Shown here piece after piece: positions 23,913 through 33,926 of a stretch of DNA of 64,000 nt. Where the stretch lies: the NCBI GenBank assembly GCA_963930655.1, contig OZ005601.1:25296921-25360920 (forward strand). The letters are read 5' to 3'. The notes beneath the pieces are model-generated. The model worked only from the letters and a program-made list of their open reading frames with translations, had not been told where the DNA came from and did no database searches. The first letter of the stretch is position 1, and the number at the start of each line of letters is the position of its first letter. The translations under genes and the position numbers were made by a program. The stretch is from Myrica gale. Taxonomy: Eukaryota; Streptophyta; Magnoliopsida; Fagales; Myricaceae.

Positions 23913-26900
23913 TGTAACAAGCTGCTGGGATAATTGTAATGTGTAACAACGATAGCAAGGATGGAATGAGATATGTAAATGGAAATTGCACTTCTGAATG
24001 TAAATGGCCAAATTCGAGGTTTGGCCAACCTCCTTACAGACTGAGAGAGAATAAAGGAAATAACATGCGTAAATGATCGATACCTCTAACAGGGATAACT
24101 GCCTCCCTTATACCGAGAGACTTCCAACACCTATGAAAGATTCTAACAAACTAACGTAACAACTTAAATCTCGGAAAGGCTTTATCATACCAGCCCACTA
24201 CAATAAGTAAAGGACACTCTAATAATGACTCCCTGCAAATGGGCCTGATCGCTCCAACCCATTTCACCAGCCCACTAGCCTTTCCTTCACAACCATTAAG
24301 CCAGCCCATTGCGGTAAGTAATAGACAGCACGTGCATACTCCTCGTATCTTCATCATCTTGTCTCTTAATCAAGTCGCACCCAAATCAGCTCGACTTCGA
24401 CTACTCCAAACCCTAGCCTCCAACTTCGAATACTCCAACCCTAACCTCCTTCCCTGCAGCCTTGTAACATAGCCTTCTCCTTTCAAAGCACCTTGTCCAC
24501 AAGGTGCGGAAATTGAACCTGCATATCCACCAGCTTTTCCCAAGTCGCATCCTCAAGCTCCTGACCAGTCCAATGAACAAGCACCTCAGTGAGGGGAAGG
24601 TTGCCGGATCTACGAACTCTGCGGCCCAGAATGGCATGGGGTTCGGGCTTGAAGACTCCCTGAGGATCAACGGGAGGTAACGACGGAAGTGGGGTACAAC
24701 GAGCTCCTAGTTTCTTCTTCAACTGGGAAACATGGAAGACCGGGTGGATTCGAGACTGAGCAGGAAGATCCAAGTGATAGGCTACTTCTCCTATTCGAGC
24801 CTTCACTTGAAACGGGCCATAAAAACGAGGAGACAGCTTCAACGTTCGACGATAAGCCACTGATGCCTGCCTATAAGGTTGTAACCTTAGGTAAACCCAG
24901 TCACCAACCTCGAATTTCCTTTCTGTTCTCTTTAAATCTGCATAATACTTCATACGATGTTGTGCACTTGACAGGTTCTCCTTCAACAGTGTGAGGGTTT
25001 GGTCTCTGGTGCGGAGGACAGTGTCAACTGCTGCAACTTGAGTGATGCCTACTTCATATGGCAATAATCTGGGAGGTAACTGTCCATATATAATTTCATA
25101 GGGTGTTAACTTAGTGGATGCATGAAAGTTTGTGTTGTACCACCATTCTGCAAGAGGCACCCACTGAGACCAATCTCTTGGTCGATCACCCACAAAACAC
25201 CTGAGGTAGTTTTCTAGGCATTTGTTAACAATTTCGGTCTGACCATCAGTTTGAGGATGGTAAGCCGTGCTATAGGATAGAACTGTACCTTGAGCTTTAA
25301 AAAGCTCCTTCCAAAACATACTAGTGAAGGCAGGATCTCGATCTGATATGATAGAGTCTGGTAACCCATGTAGTTTAAAAATAGAATTCATGAACACTCT
25401 GGCTACCTTGGAGGCTGTGTAAGGATGGGAGAGAGGCATGAAATAGGCATATTTAGAGAGTCTGTCCACCACTACATAGATGATAGAATACCCCTGGGAG
25501 ATGGGTAGGCCCTCAATAAAGTCCATAGTAATGTGGCTCCAGCTACGGTCTGGAATAGGCAAGGGTTGCAGTAAACCCGCTGGTGCCATATTCTCATGTT
25601 TGTTTTGCTGACATGTGGGGCACTCTCTAATATATTGTCTGATCTGTTTTTTCATACTTGGCCAGTAGAAGTCCCTTTTTGCACGATGTAGAGTTTTGTC
25701 ATACCCTGAATGGCCCCCAACAGGGGTGTCATGAGCATGCTGGATAAGCTGCTCCCTTAGGGTAGTATGAGCTCCAACAAAGAGTCTGCCCTTATATGAT
25801 AGGATGCCATTTCTCAAACTGTACTTAACAGGATCCAAGGTGCCCTGCTCCCATTTCATCAAAAGCTCCTTAGAATAATCATCTTGATAGCTTAATTTGA
25901 GATCCTCAAGCCAATTAGCAGTAGGATAGGAGATTGCTGATAGTGAAGGTTCAGCATGTGTCTCTTCTCTTCTAGACAACGCGTCTGCCACTTTGTTATC
26001 CCTACCCCTTTTGTATTCAACTCTGAAGTCATACCCCAATAGCTTAGTGAGCCATTTTTGTTGGAACGGAGTGCCAATCTTTTGTTCCAGCAGATGCTTT
26101 AAGCTCTGTTGATCTGTCCTTACTACAAAGGTCTGACCTATTAGGTAAGGTCTCCATTTCTGCACAGCTGTCACCACTGCCAGTAGCTCTTTCTCATAGG
26201 TGGACATGTCAATTGTCTTTCCTTTGAGAGCTTGACTAAAATAAGCAATGGGCCGTCCTCCCTGCATTAGGACTGCCCCTATACCTGTCCCACTTGCATC
26301 ACATTCTAAGATGAAGGGGCTGGAAAAATCAGGCAGAGCTAGCACTGGGGGGTTAGTGACTGCAAGCTTGAGGTTGTGGAAAGCCTTAGTAGCTGCAGAA
26401 GACCACCCAAATGCATTCTTTTTTAATAGGGCAGTAAGAGGTGCTGCAATAGACCCGTACCCCTTGATAAACTTTCTGTAGTAGCCCGTAAGGCCTAAAA
26501 AGCCTCGAAGTGATTTCAATGTAGTTGGAAGGGGCCAGTCCAACATGGACTGTATCTTTGATGGATCAGCCTTCACACCTTCATCAGAAATGATATGTCC
26601 CAAGTAGTCCACCTCCCTACACCCAAATCTGCACTTAGATTGTTTAGCATACAACTGGTGTTTGTATAGGACCTTCAATGTCATTTTTAGATGCATCAAG
26701 TGATCTGCCCAAGTCTTACTGTAGATTAAAATGTCATCAAACAAAACCAGCAAAAACTTTCGTAGAAATGGTCTGAATACTTCATTCATAAGGCTTTGAA
26801 ATGTTGATGGGGCATTGGTCAAGCCGAAAGGCATGACTAGAAATTCATAATGACCCTCATGTGTCCTAAAGGCTGTTTTAGGAACGTCCTCAGACCGCAC

Positions 26901-29490
26901 TCTGATCTGGTGGTATCCAGAACGTAAATCTAGCTTAGAGAAAAATTTTGCCCCATGTAATTCATCGAGTAACTCATCTACCACTGGGATAGGAAACTTA
27001 TCCTTGATAGTCTCTTTGTTTAGAGCTCTATAGTCCACACACATACGCCATGTACCATCTGCCTTTCTTACCAGTAAAACAGGGGATGAAAAGGGGCTCT
27101 GACTCAATCTGATGACGCCCGTTTTCAAGAGATCCCTGACAATTTTCTCGATTTCCTCCTTCTGAAAAAACGGATACCGATAGGGTCTAACTGAAATGGG
27201 AGGGGTTCCCTCTTTTAGAGTAATAGAATGGTCATGTGACCTTGCTGGTGGTAATCCAGTAGGTTCTAAGAAAACCTCTGAATATTGCTGTAGAAGTGTT
27301 TCTATATCTGGCACCACTTCGGTATTGCCCAAATCCACTGGCTCTACCAGCTGTAATAGGATTCCCTTCTGTTCAGACTTAGGCACATCTGTCATTTCTC
27401 TTTCTTCCATCATTTGTGTAGGAGTGAGGCCCTGTAGCACTATCTGCTTTCCTTGCCAATTAAACTTCATTATTAGCTCTGAAAAATTCCACAAAATCTG
27501 CCCCAAAGACCGCAGCCAGTAAACTCCCAACACCATGTCACATCCAGCTAGTGATAACACATAAGTATCAGTGGTGAAATTGTGCCCCTGTATCTGTAGT
27601 TTTAAGGCTTCCTTCCTCCCTTCACTACCAATCAGCTCCCCATTAGCTACTCGAACCTTTATGTCCTCCCCTTGAGTTATTTTCAACTGAGCCTTTATAG
27701 CAATTAGAGGGTCTAGGAAGTTGTGTGTACTTCCTGAATCAATCAATATCACTATTTGCTGTCCCCCCACTCGTCCCATTACCCTCATAGTTTTAGGGCT
27801 CAGAGATCCTGTTAAAGCATGTAAGGAGATTTCTGGGTCCCCTTCCTCCACCTCCACATTTGAGCCTTCATCCAGTTCTGCCTCCCCCTCTAAATCCACC
27901 TCTTCCGATTCCAAACACTCCATAATAAACAATTTAGGATTCTTACAAACATGCTTAGAGTGCCACTTATCATCACAGTTGTAGCACAACCCTTTCTCCC
28001 TCCTTTCCTTCATTTGGTTAGGTGTCAGTTTGTGGATTGGGTAAGTTTTTCTGTTGGCAGTTGGGTTATATGAATTGTTGTTTGTATGGTTTTGATGGTT
28101 TAAGTTGCTGTTTGGATGGGGTAAGGTTGAATGGTAGGTGGTTGGTGTAGGTAGCAGACCTTTGGGGTTTTTCTTGTTAAGCAACACATGTTCTTCTTGA
28201 ATTTTTGCTAATCCATAAGCCACAATCAGGTTAGGAGGACTAAACATCCTTACAGGTAACCTGATCTCATCCTTAAGCCCACTTAAAAAACAACTTAGCT
28301 TATAACCTTCAGTCAAGCCTCTCAAACGATTAGATAAGGCTTCAAACTGCCCCTTGTAATTCTCCACACTCCCAGTTTGTCTTAACCGAGTCAACATTTC
28401 CATGGGGTCATCATATGAACTTGGGCCAAATCTGATTTGAAGAGCTTGTACAAAACTCTCACAATCTCTTATACCTCCAGAATTCTCTAAGTCTTGAAAC
28501 CACACTAGGTCAGTTCCCTCCATGTGATAGGAAGCTAGTAAAATTCGATGATGCAGGGGAGTCTTATGGAAATTAAAAAACTGAGTGGTTTTGTATAACC
28601 AACCATTCGGATCAGTTCCATCAAACTTAGGAAAATCCAGCTTAACTGACCTAAATTGCAGTCCACCAGGATCTCCACCTCCTCCATTTCCTCCACTGCC
28701 TCCACTTCCACTCGATGGTGGACTCACAGTAGAAATCAATGATGAATCTTCATGCTCCTTCTCTTTAGCTTTGAGTAAGACTTGCATATTCATTGTCAGA
28801 TTTGCAAGTTGTTGCAGTATACTGTGCATATTTTGCTTCTGATCATCCTGTTCTTTCTTCAACAGAGTAATGTGTTCCATCATCTCCTGGTAACGAGTAT
28901 CGACCATGGCTGGATCGAGCCTCTGATACCAATTGTAACAAGCTGCTGGGATAATTGTAATGTGTAACAACGATAGCAAGGATGGAATGAGATATGTAAA
29001 TGGAAATTGCACTTCTGAATGTAAATGGCCAAATTCGAGGTTTGGCCAACCTCCTTACAGACTGAGAGAGAATAAAGGAAATAACATGCGTAAATGATCG
29101 ATACCTCTAACAGGGATAACTGCCTCCCTTATACCGAGAGACTTCCAACACCTATGAAAGATTATAACAAACTAACGTAACAACTTAAATCTCGAAAAGG
29201 CTTTATCATACCAGCCCACTACAATAAGCAAAGGACACTCTAATAATGACTCCCTGCAAATGGGCCTGATCGCTCCAACCCATTTCACCAGCCCACTAGC
29301 CTTTCCTTCACAACCATTAAGCCAGCCCATTGCGGTAAGTAATAGACAGCACGTGCATACTCCTCGTATCTTCATCATCTTGTCTCTTAATCAAGTCGCA
29401 CCCAAATCAGCTCGACTTCGACTACTCCAAACCCTAGCCTCCAACTTCGAATACTCCAACCCTAACCTCCTTCCCTGCAGCCTTGTAACA
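23913..29490 (-). mobile_element. Ty3/Gypsy chromovirus (Reina-like), looks whole and young
   Basis: LTRs 23913-24469 and 28934-29490 are both 557 bp and differ at about three positions by my reading, which points to a very recent insertion. The target duplication is CCTAT (23908-23912 and 29491-29495). The primer site TGGTATCAGAGG follows the right LTR on the minus strand. A single uninterrupted gag-pol frame fills the interior. Compact size (5.58 kb), single frame and a C-terminal chromodomain-like segment suggest the Reina lineage. It lies in the intron of the DUF616-like gene, in the same orientation. Confidence 0.95.
24483..28907 (-). CDS. Gypsy gag-pol polyprotein, 1474 residues
   Basis: It starts at MVDTRYQEMM, 14 bases after the primer site. 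Domain order with rough residue positions: coiled gag 1-330 (SVKLDFPKFDGTDPNGWLYK), zinc knuckle ~345-360 (CYNCDDKWHSKHVC), protease ~430 (VILIDSGSTHNFLD), reverse transcriptase ~590-780 (LDLRSGYHQI, LVLFDDILIYS), RNase H ~860-990, integrase ~1060-1340 with the HHCC finger (CPTCQQNK) and catalytic core (DRDPAF), and a C-terminal chromodomain-like end (VLVHWTGQELEDATWE). The frame looks whole. Confidence 0.93.
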   Translation of the reverse strand: MVDTRYQEMMEHITLLKKEQDDQKQNMHSILQQLANLTMNMQVLLKAKEKEHEDSSLISTVSPPSSGSGGSGGNGGGGDPGGLQFRSVKLDFPKFDGTDPNGWLYKTTQFFNFHKTPLHHRILLASYHMEGTDLVWFQDLENSGGIRDCESFVQALQIRFGPSSYDDPMEMLTRLRQTGSVENYKGQFEALSNRLRGLTEGYKLSCFLSGLKDEIRLPVRMFSPPNLIVAYGLAKIQEEHVLLNKKNPKGLLPTPTTYHSTLPHPNSNLNHQNHTNNNSYNPTANRKTYPIHKLTPNQMKERREKGLCYNCDDKWHSKHVCKNPKLFIMECLESEEVDLEGEAELDEGSNVEVEEGDPEISLHALTGSLSPKTMRVMGRVGGQQIVILIDSGSTHNFLDPLIAIKAQLKITQGEDIKVRVANGELIGSEGRKEALKLQIQGHNFTTDTYVLSLAGCDMVLGVYWLRSLGQILWNFSELIMKFNWQGKQIVLQGLTPTQMMEEREMTDVPKSEQKGILLQLVEPVDLGNTEVVPDIETLLQQYSEVFLEPTGLPPARSHDHSITLKEGTPPISVRPYRYPFFQKEEIEKIVRDLLKTGVIRLSQSPFSSPVLLVRKADGTWRMCVDYRALNKETIKDKFPIPVVDELLDELHGAKFFSKLDLRSGYHQIRVRSEDVPKTAFRTHEGHYEFLVMPFGLTNAPSTFQSLMNEVFRPFLRKFLLVLFDDILIYSKTWADHLMHLKMTLKVLYKHQLYAKQSKCRFGCREVDYLGHIISDEGVKADPSKIQSMLDWPLPTTLKSLRGFLGLTGYYRKFIKGYGSIAAPLTALLKKNAFGWSSAATKAFHNLKLAVTNPPVLALPDFSSPFILECDASGTGIGAVLMQGGRPIAYFSQALKGKTIDMSTYEKELLAVVTAVQKWRPYLIGQTFVVRTDQQSLKHLLEQKIGTPFQQKWLTKLLGYDFRVEYKRGRDNKVADALSRREETHAEPSLSAISYPTANWLEDLKLSYQDDYSKELLMKWEQGTLDPVKYSLRNGILSYKGRLFVGAHTTLREQLIQHAHDTPVGGHSGYDKTLHRAKRDFYWPSMKKQIRQYIRECPTCQQNKHENMAPAGLLQPLPIPDRSWSHITMDFIEGLPISQGYSIIYVVVDRLSKYAYFMPLSHPYTASKVARVFMNSIFKLHGLPDSIISDRDPAFTSMFWKELFKAQGTVLSYSTAYHPQTDGQTEIVNKCLENYLRCFVGDRPRDWSQWVPLAEWWYNTNFHASTKLTPYEIIYGQLPPRLLPYEVGITQVAAVDTVLRTRDQTLTLLKENLSSAQHRMKYYADLKRTERKFEVGDWVYLRLQPYRQASVAYRRTLKLSPRFYGPFQVKARIGEVAYHLDLPAQSRIHPVFHVSQLKKKLGARCTPLPSLPPVDPQGVFKPEPHAILGRRVRRSGNLPLTEVLVHWTGQELEDATWEKLVDMQVQFPHLVDKVL

Positions 29491-30120
29491 CCTATCTCCA
29501 CTACATATACACAAATCAGAACTTCCGTTGAAGAAATAAAATATATTATATAGCTATGGGAACGCTTTGCTCTTAGTGACTCAATATAACAATGACAACC
29601 GAATTTTCCAATAGACCTCGTTCTAGCTCCGTTAATTTGAAAAAAAAAACTATTTTCAAGACTGAATCTTATCAATAGATTAGCGAAAAAAAACAACTCG
29701 ATTTTCGGAGTTATCACAAAGAAACCATACAGGTTTAAAATCAAATAGCAAAATCGCCATACGCTCTCTGACGCCGCCAACGACCCGAGTAGTGGGATCA
29801 AGCCGATTCAAATTCCCATCCGGTTTTTTCTCCAAGCTCGGTTTCGTCACTGTACCGAGTTCCGATGTCGCCATTGGACTCGGTTTCCGCCCAATCCTCG
29901 AGGCCTCAAATACAAGCAATCCAACAGCTGGGAGAAGGATAAGGAACATCCAGTACTTCAAGAGCAACCGAACAACTGTTCTAGCCAAATCGTTCTTTAC
30001 ACGGTGGCCGGGTTTCTTGCGCTTCCGTCGGACTCGAACTCGCATCCGACCGAGCTCGTCGGGGTCTTCGTCAGAGACCGAGATTGATATGCTGTTGTTG
30101 CTGAACATAGATGATGACAT

Positions 30121-31375
30121 TGACGGGCACTCAGGCAGTTTTTCAAAGTGTTATCTTCGTTTTTGAAACTGACGGGCACTCAGGCAGTTTTTTTGTTTTG
30201 CCTTCAGCTGTCTCTTTGCTCCTTTCATCCTTTTTGCCGGTCTCTATCTCACCGCAAATTTTATCCCTTCCCGAGCAAAGCTGTAAAGATCCTTCCGTAA
30301 GTTCACGTCTGTTTTTTGTGCTTTTTTTTTTCTCCCTCTATCTGTAGCACAACTTTCTTGGCAACGGCCCCTCCCTTGCCTACATCACGTCTGTTTTGTT
30401 TTGTTTTTTATTTTTTATTTTTGGCTCCTCTAAGCATCTGACTTTCTTTGCCTACCTCACACTCAATATATATATATATATATTATGTGATACACAATAT
30501 TTATTAATAAAAATTAATCAGTGTTCTCAAATTTTAATTTATTTTGTTAACTCCCTCGTATTTAAAAAAAATTAATTCTTTGTTCTCTATTAGATTTGAC
30601 CGTAAATTAGAGAGTGACTTGAATTACTCAAAAAACAAAATAAAATGTTTTTCTTTTTATTTAAAAAATATTACTATTTATAAATTCAAGTCCACATTTT
30701 TAAAAAAATATTATTTTTTTATAAATTCAAGGCTGCATTTGTGTTCTAAAATTTTACACTCTCTAAAATTTTAACACAATTAAATATTACAATATAATAT
30801 CTCTTTCCCCATCAAATCATTACTTTTCACTACAAAAAATATAAAAAATTACTCCTCTCTTCACTTTTCACTAAACTCAATACCTAAAATTTTATAAAAC
30901 AAACACTCCCCAAGTCTACTTAACGTGATGTTTGGATATCCAATATATCCAACTCTTTTCGAAAAAATTTCAAAAACTCAAGATTTTTTATAATCAAACA
31001 TCAAGTTTTTTAAAATTTTCACATAAATTTCAACACCTTTTCACATTAACTTTAATATTTTTTATTAAAAAATCATATCAAATTTTCTCTCCTTATTTTT
31101 TTAACTCCATTACTTTTTTATTAAAAAAATTCATTAACTATTCTCTCTTTACTTTTTAACAAATACCAATAAAAATCATTGCACAATAAAACACTTTACA
31201 ACTTTTTTATATAACCTTTTACAAATTCCAATAAAAAAGTACAATCATCTGCAATTTTCTATCCGAATTGAAGCATGAGCCCTATAATAGAATCCATTAT
31301 CAAAAATTTTGCTTCTCAAATATCACCGGATGAACCCATTTACCCCTCTTTTGTATTTTTTTTCATTGTTTTGGG
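30121..31375. other. promoter side of the DUF616-like gene and AT-rich intergenic DNA
   Basis: Immediately upstream of the ATG a 23-bp word (TGACGGGCACTCAGGCAGTT...) occurs twice, at 30121 and 30170. An (AT)n run lies at about 30461-30482. 30744-30910 is an interspersed repeat seen again at 54829. A 78-bp MITE-like piece at 30926-31003 has TGATGTTTGG-type inverted ends. The remainder is AT-rich, without a gene. Confidence 0.4.
30744..30910 (+). repeat. dispersed MITE-like repeat, copy 1
   Basis: It runs from about TCTAAAATTTTACACTCTCT to AATTTTATAAAACAAACACT and contains TCTCTTTCCCCATCAAATCA. The same string, inverted and slightly diverged, is at 54829-54999. Ends rich in TAAAATTTTA words suggest a short non-autonomous DNA element; class not determined. 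Confidence 0.5.
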
Positions 31376-32877
31376 TAGGGTTGTTCACTGTGCAGCCGAC
31401 CGAATAGTGTCGAGCTAAGCGCGGGCCCAAAACAGTAGAGCCCCCAATTCGGTTAGGCCTCAACCGAACCCACCCACCCGATAGACTTAGATTTGCAAAG
31501 TCCCGACTCCTCCTTCTCATAACCCTAAGTCCCGACTCTTCCTTCTCTAGTCGTCATCGTCACCTCCCAGCCACCCTATATTCAGTCGATGTCGTCGTCG
31601 CCTCCTAGTCGGCAACCCACTTCTTCTTCTTCTTCTCCAGTAAGTCCCTTTACACTTCCAACCTATAGGGATATTTATTGTTTTCTTTTCTTCTAGACTT
31701 TTTTTTTTCGTTTTTGAACTCGAAGAAGACATGCTTGTGTTGATTTGCATACTTCTATTTACAGCCTACAGGGATATTCTGTTTTTTCGTTTTTGAATTT
31801 TTGTCTCCTCCTTTCTTTGCCTTTTATTCCGTTGTTCGAGGGATTCTGGGGGTGTTTTATCTAAGTGAGGCAGTTGTTTCTACAATCTTGATTAGCATAT
31901 TGTGGGTTTTGAATAAATGGAAAGCTTGGTTTAAAGCAAGAGCATAGAAAGTGCAAAAGAAAGTCACATAAAATATTGAGTTCTTTATTCTTCGAAAGTG
32001 CTAGTATATGGCCTGAATTGAAATTGGGAATGTTGGGTTCAAATTATTGAATGATGTAGTGTAGGAAGATATAAAATTGATCTGTACATGATACTATAAT
32101 TTGCATTTTTTTGAGTTTGTTGCAAGATGTCCAAAAGCCTATTTGCCTTCCGAAAGCAGAAGAAACCGAGTGTTAGATAAAAACTCAACTCCCACTGACG
32201 TTGATGAAGAAAAAGAATGATAGAGGAACCAAGGTCAGCCTGCCAATTCCATAATCAATTCAGTGAACTGAGTTCTTCATATTGATCTTCCTTGACTGAT
32301 CAATTGTTTTGCTTATTTTCTTTTTTACAGCTTCTGATCATGACTATGGTTTCCTGGCAATTGGATGACTTTTTACTCGTTGTTATTGCTACTAAGGGAT
32401 GAAAACTCAGATAGTTTCTGCTTTTTGTTCATTGTTATTTCTGCCATGGCTTCTGAAGAGCAAAGATGTAAATCTGATAGGGCAAGGAATTGACATTATT
32501 TGTTTCCGGGGAATTTGTATTTACTAGCACAATTCCAGTTAGCTCTTTCATTTGGTTCTTTCTGCTGTGTTCTGTGACATAGACAAGCAGAGGGAAACCA
32601 ACATAGAAGAAGAGGATAAGCAATAAAAGGAAGTGTCTTCCACAACTTAAAAGGTGAACTTTACAGGGCCACAAATGCCTAATCTGCCATGACTGTGTCG
32701 TATGTTTCCTACCACAATGATTCCATCCATCTCATCTTCGCAAGGGTCCATGTATAGGAGAGGAAAAAAAAAAGACGACCCGTACAGATGGGGTTTGGGC
32801 AAGTTCAATAAACAGTTATGTGGGGTCATCAAGTCAGATGGGCCAAGACCTGTACGGATCCAACCCATGAACACCTA
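31376..32877. mobile_element. non-autonomous hAT element
   Basis: It is flanked by a perfect 8-bp duplication GTTTTGGG (31368-31375 and 32878-32885). The ends are degenerate inverted repeats: TAGGGTTGTTCACTG on the left, TAGGTGTTCATGGG as the reverse complement of the right. Both are signatures of hAT elements. The interior begins with a C/T-rich leader and a GTAAGT site (31640), typical of the 5' exon of hAT genes, but no transposase frame remains. A short frame at 32127-32215 is not recognised. Confidence 0.75.
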
Positions 32878-32885
32878 GTTTTGGG

Positions 32886-33926
32886 TACTTTGGGCTATAC
32901 TAATTGTTTTAGCGTGATTGTTGGGCCCCTCATCCTTCAGTTTGTACCTTGGCGGATTCATACAGGTATTTATTATCTATAAAAAAAAAAAAAAACTTTC
33001 ATTCCCATTTATATAAGACAAACCTTGTGCTTTCGTAAACATCTTTCAGGAAGAGAAACCAAAGGACCTTCCTAGTTATTAATGGGGTGCACGAATAGAG
33101 ATCAAAGAGAGTATCCATACTTGCATATGTGATATTTTCCTCTCCTTTTCTCGTGTAATTCATTCGCAAAAATTAGAAAACTTTAAGAATATATCACCAA
33201 TGTCTGATGATTGCCTTGATAACGTGATACCGTCATGAGGAGTAGAACCAAATGGGTAAATGAATAATGAAAAGAGGACCATAAAAAAGGTCACAATTCA
33301 ACATCAGTGGGCCATCCCCACGGAATGCCTTGCCAATTGTGGTCAAAGGTAGGATCGATTTAATCCAGGTAAATGGCAAATTAACCCAGCCAGCCAAGCC
33401 AAGTCCCCCAGATAAGTCTAAACCAGGTCTAAAGCAATAATAATCTTGCCAAGAGGTATAGTTCTCCAAAATTTTCATGTACCACTGTATAATTTAACTT
33501 GAAAAACTAGTCTTCTTGCATATTCTGAACTACATCATGGGATATGTACATTACTATGGACGCTTCAGTGAAGTGTAAAATACATTAAAAAAAAGGATAC
33601 AAGGTCAAAAGAAAGAATGTTATGGATTAGAAAACTTGACATAGTAATTCAGATTCTTCTGGCCGCACGTCAGTCAGCAGGCAAGCAGATAAATCAGGCA
33701 GTTTTACCAAAAGTTAATTTTCCTAGAATTTTGCCAGAAAAAGGTCGTTGATGGTTCCTTCCATCTTTCCTCCTAGCGTAAGTACCGTACTTACAATAGC
33801 TTATGAAAGGCAAGTTCTGTCTTATTTATACTTGCCAATCCTCTTTGGAGAAACTATAACAGAAACCAAATATAATGCGATATGCATAACAGCAACAAAA
33901 TTGTTATCATGAAAGAGAACAAATAT
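32886..33926. other. intergenic, nothing recognised
   Basis: Lies between the hAT and the 3' end of the ARIADNE-like gene; probably includes that gene's 3' UTR just below 33927. There is a poly(A) run at ~32983-32996. Confidence 0.35.

Larger units (their letters stand above)
23001..30120 (-). pseudogene. DUF616 (MUCI70/TOD1-like) gene, first two exons, truncated
   Basis: Exon 1 runs from the ATG at 30118-30120 to 29763: an acidic N-terminus, a basic stretch (RVRRKRKKPGHRVKND), one transmembrane helix (LLKYWMFLILLPAVGLLVFE) and PTTRVVGGVRER, ending before GTATGG. Exon 2 begins at 23087 after a CAG acceptor and reads CLKLLPLEELEHLGIP. The split codon C|GT gives arginine, so the phase matches. 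This order (TRVV.GVRERCLKLLPPEELEHLDIP) is that of plant DUF616 type II membrane proteins, putative Golgi glycosyltransferases. Everything after ~29 codons of exon 2 is lost at the junction with the Copia fragment at ~23000, including the whole catalytic DUF616 domain. The 6.7-kb intron contains the young Gypsy element. The rest of the intron (23091-23912, 29491-29762) shows nothing else. Confidence 0.65.

Noticed and set aside
24151-24357. Short ORF repeated at 29172-29378
   Set aside because: It lies in both LTRs of the Gypsy element and is just the same non-coding LTR sequence twice.
30544-31159. Several lysine/phenylalanine-rich ORFs
   Set aside because: AT-rich low-complexity DNA containing MITE-like repeats.
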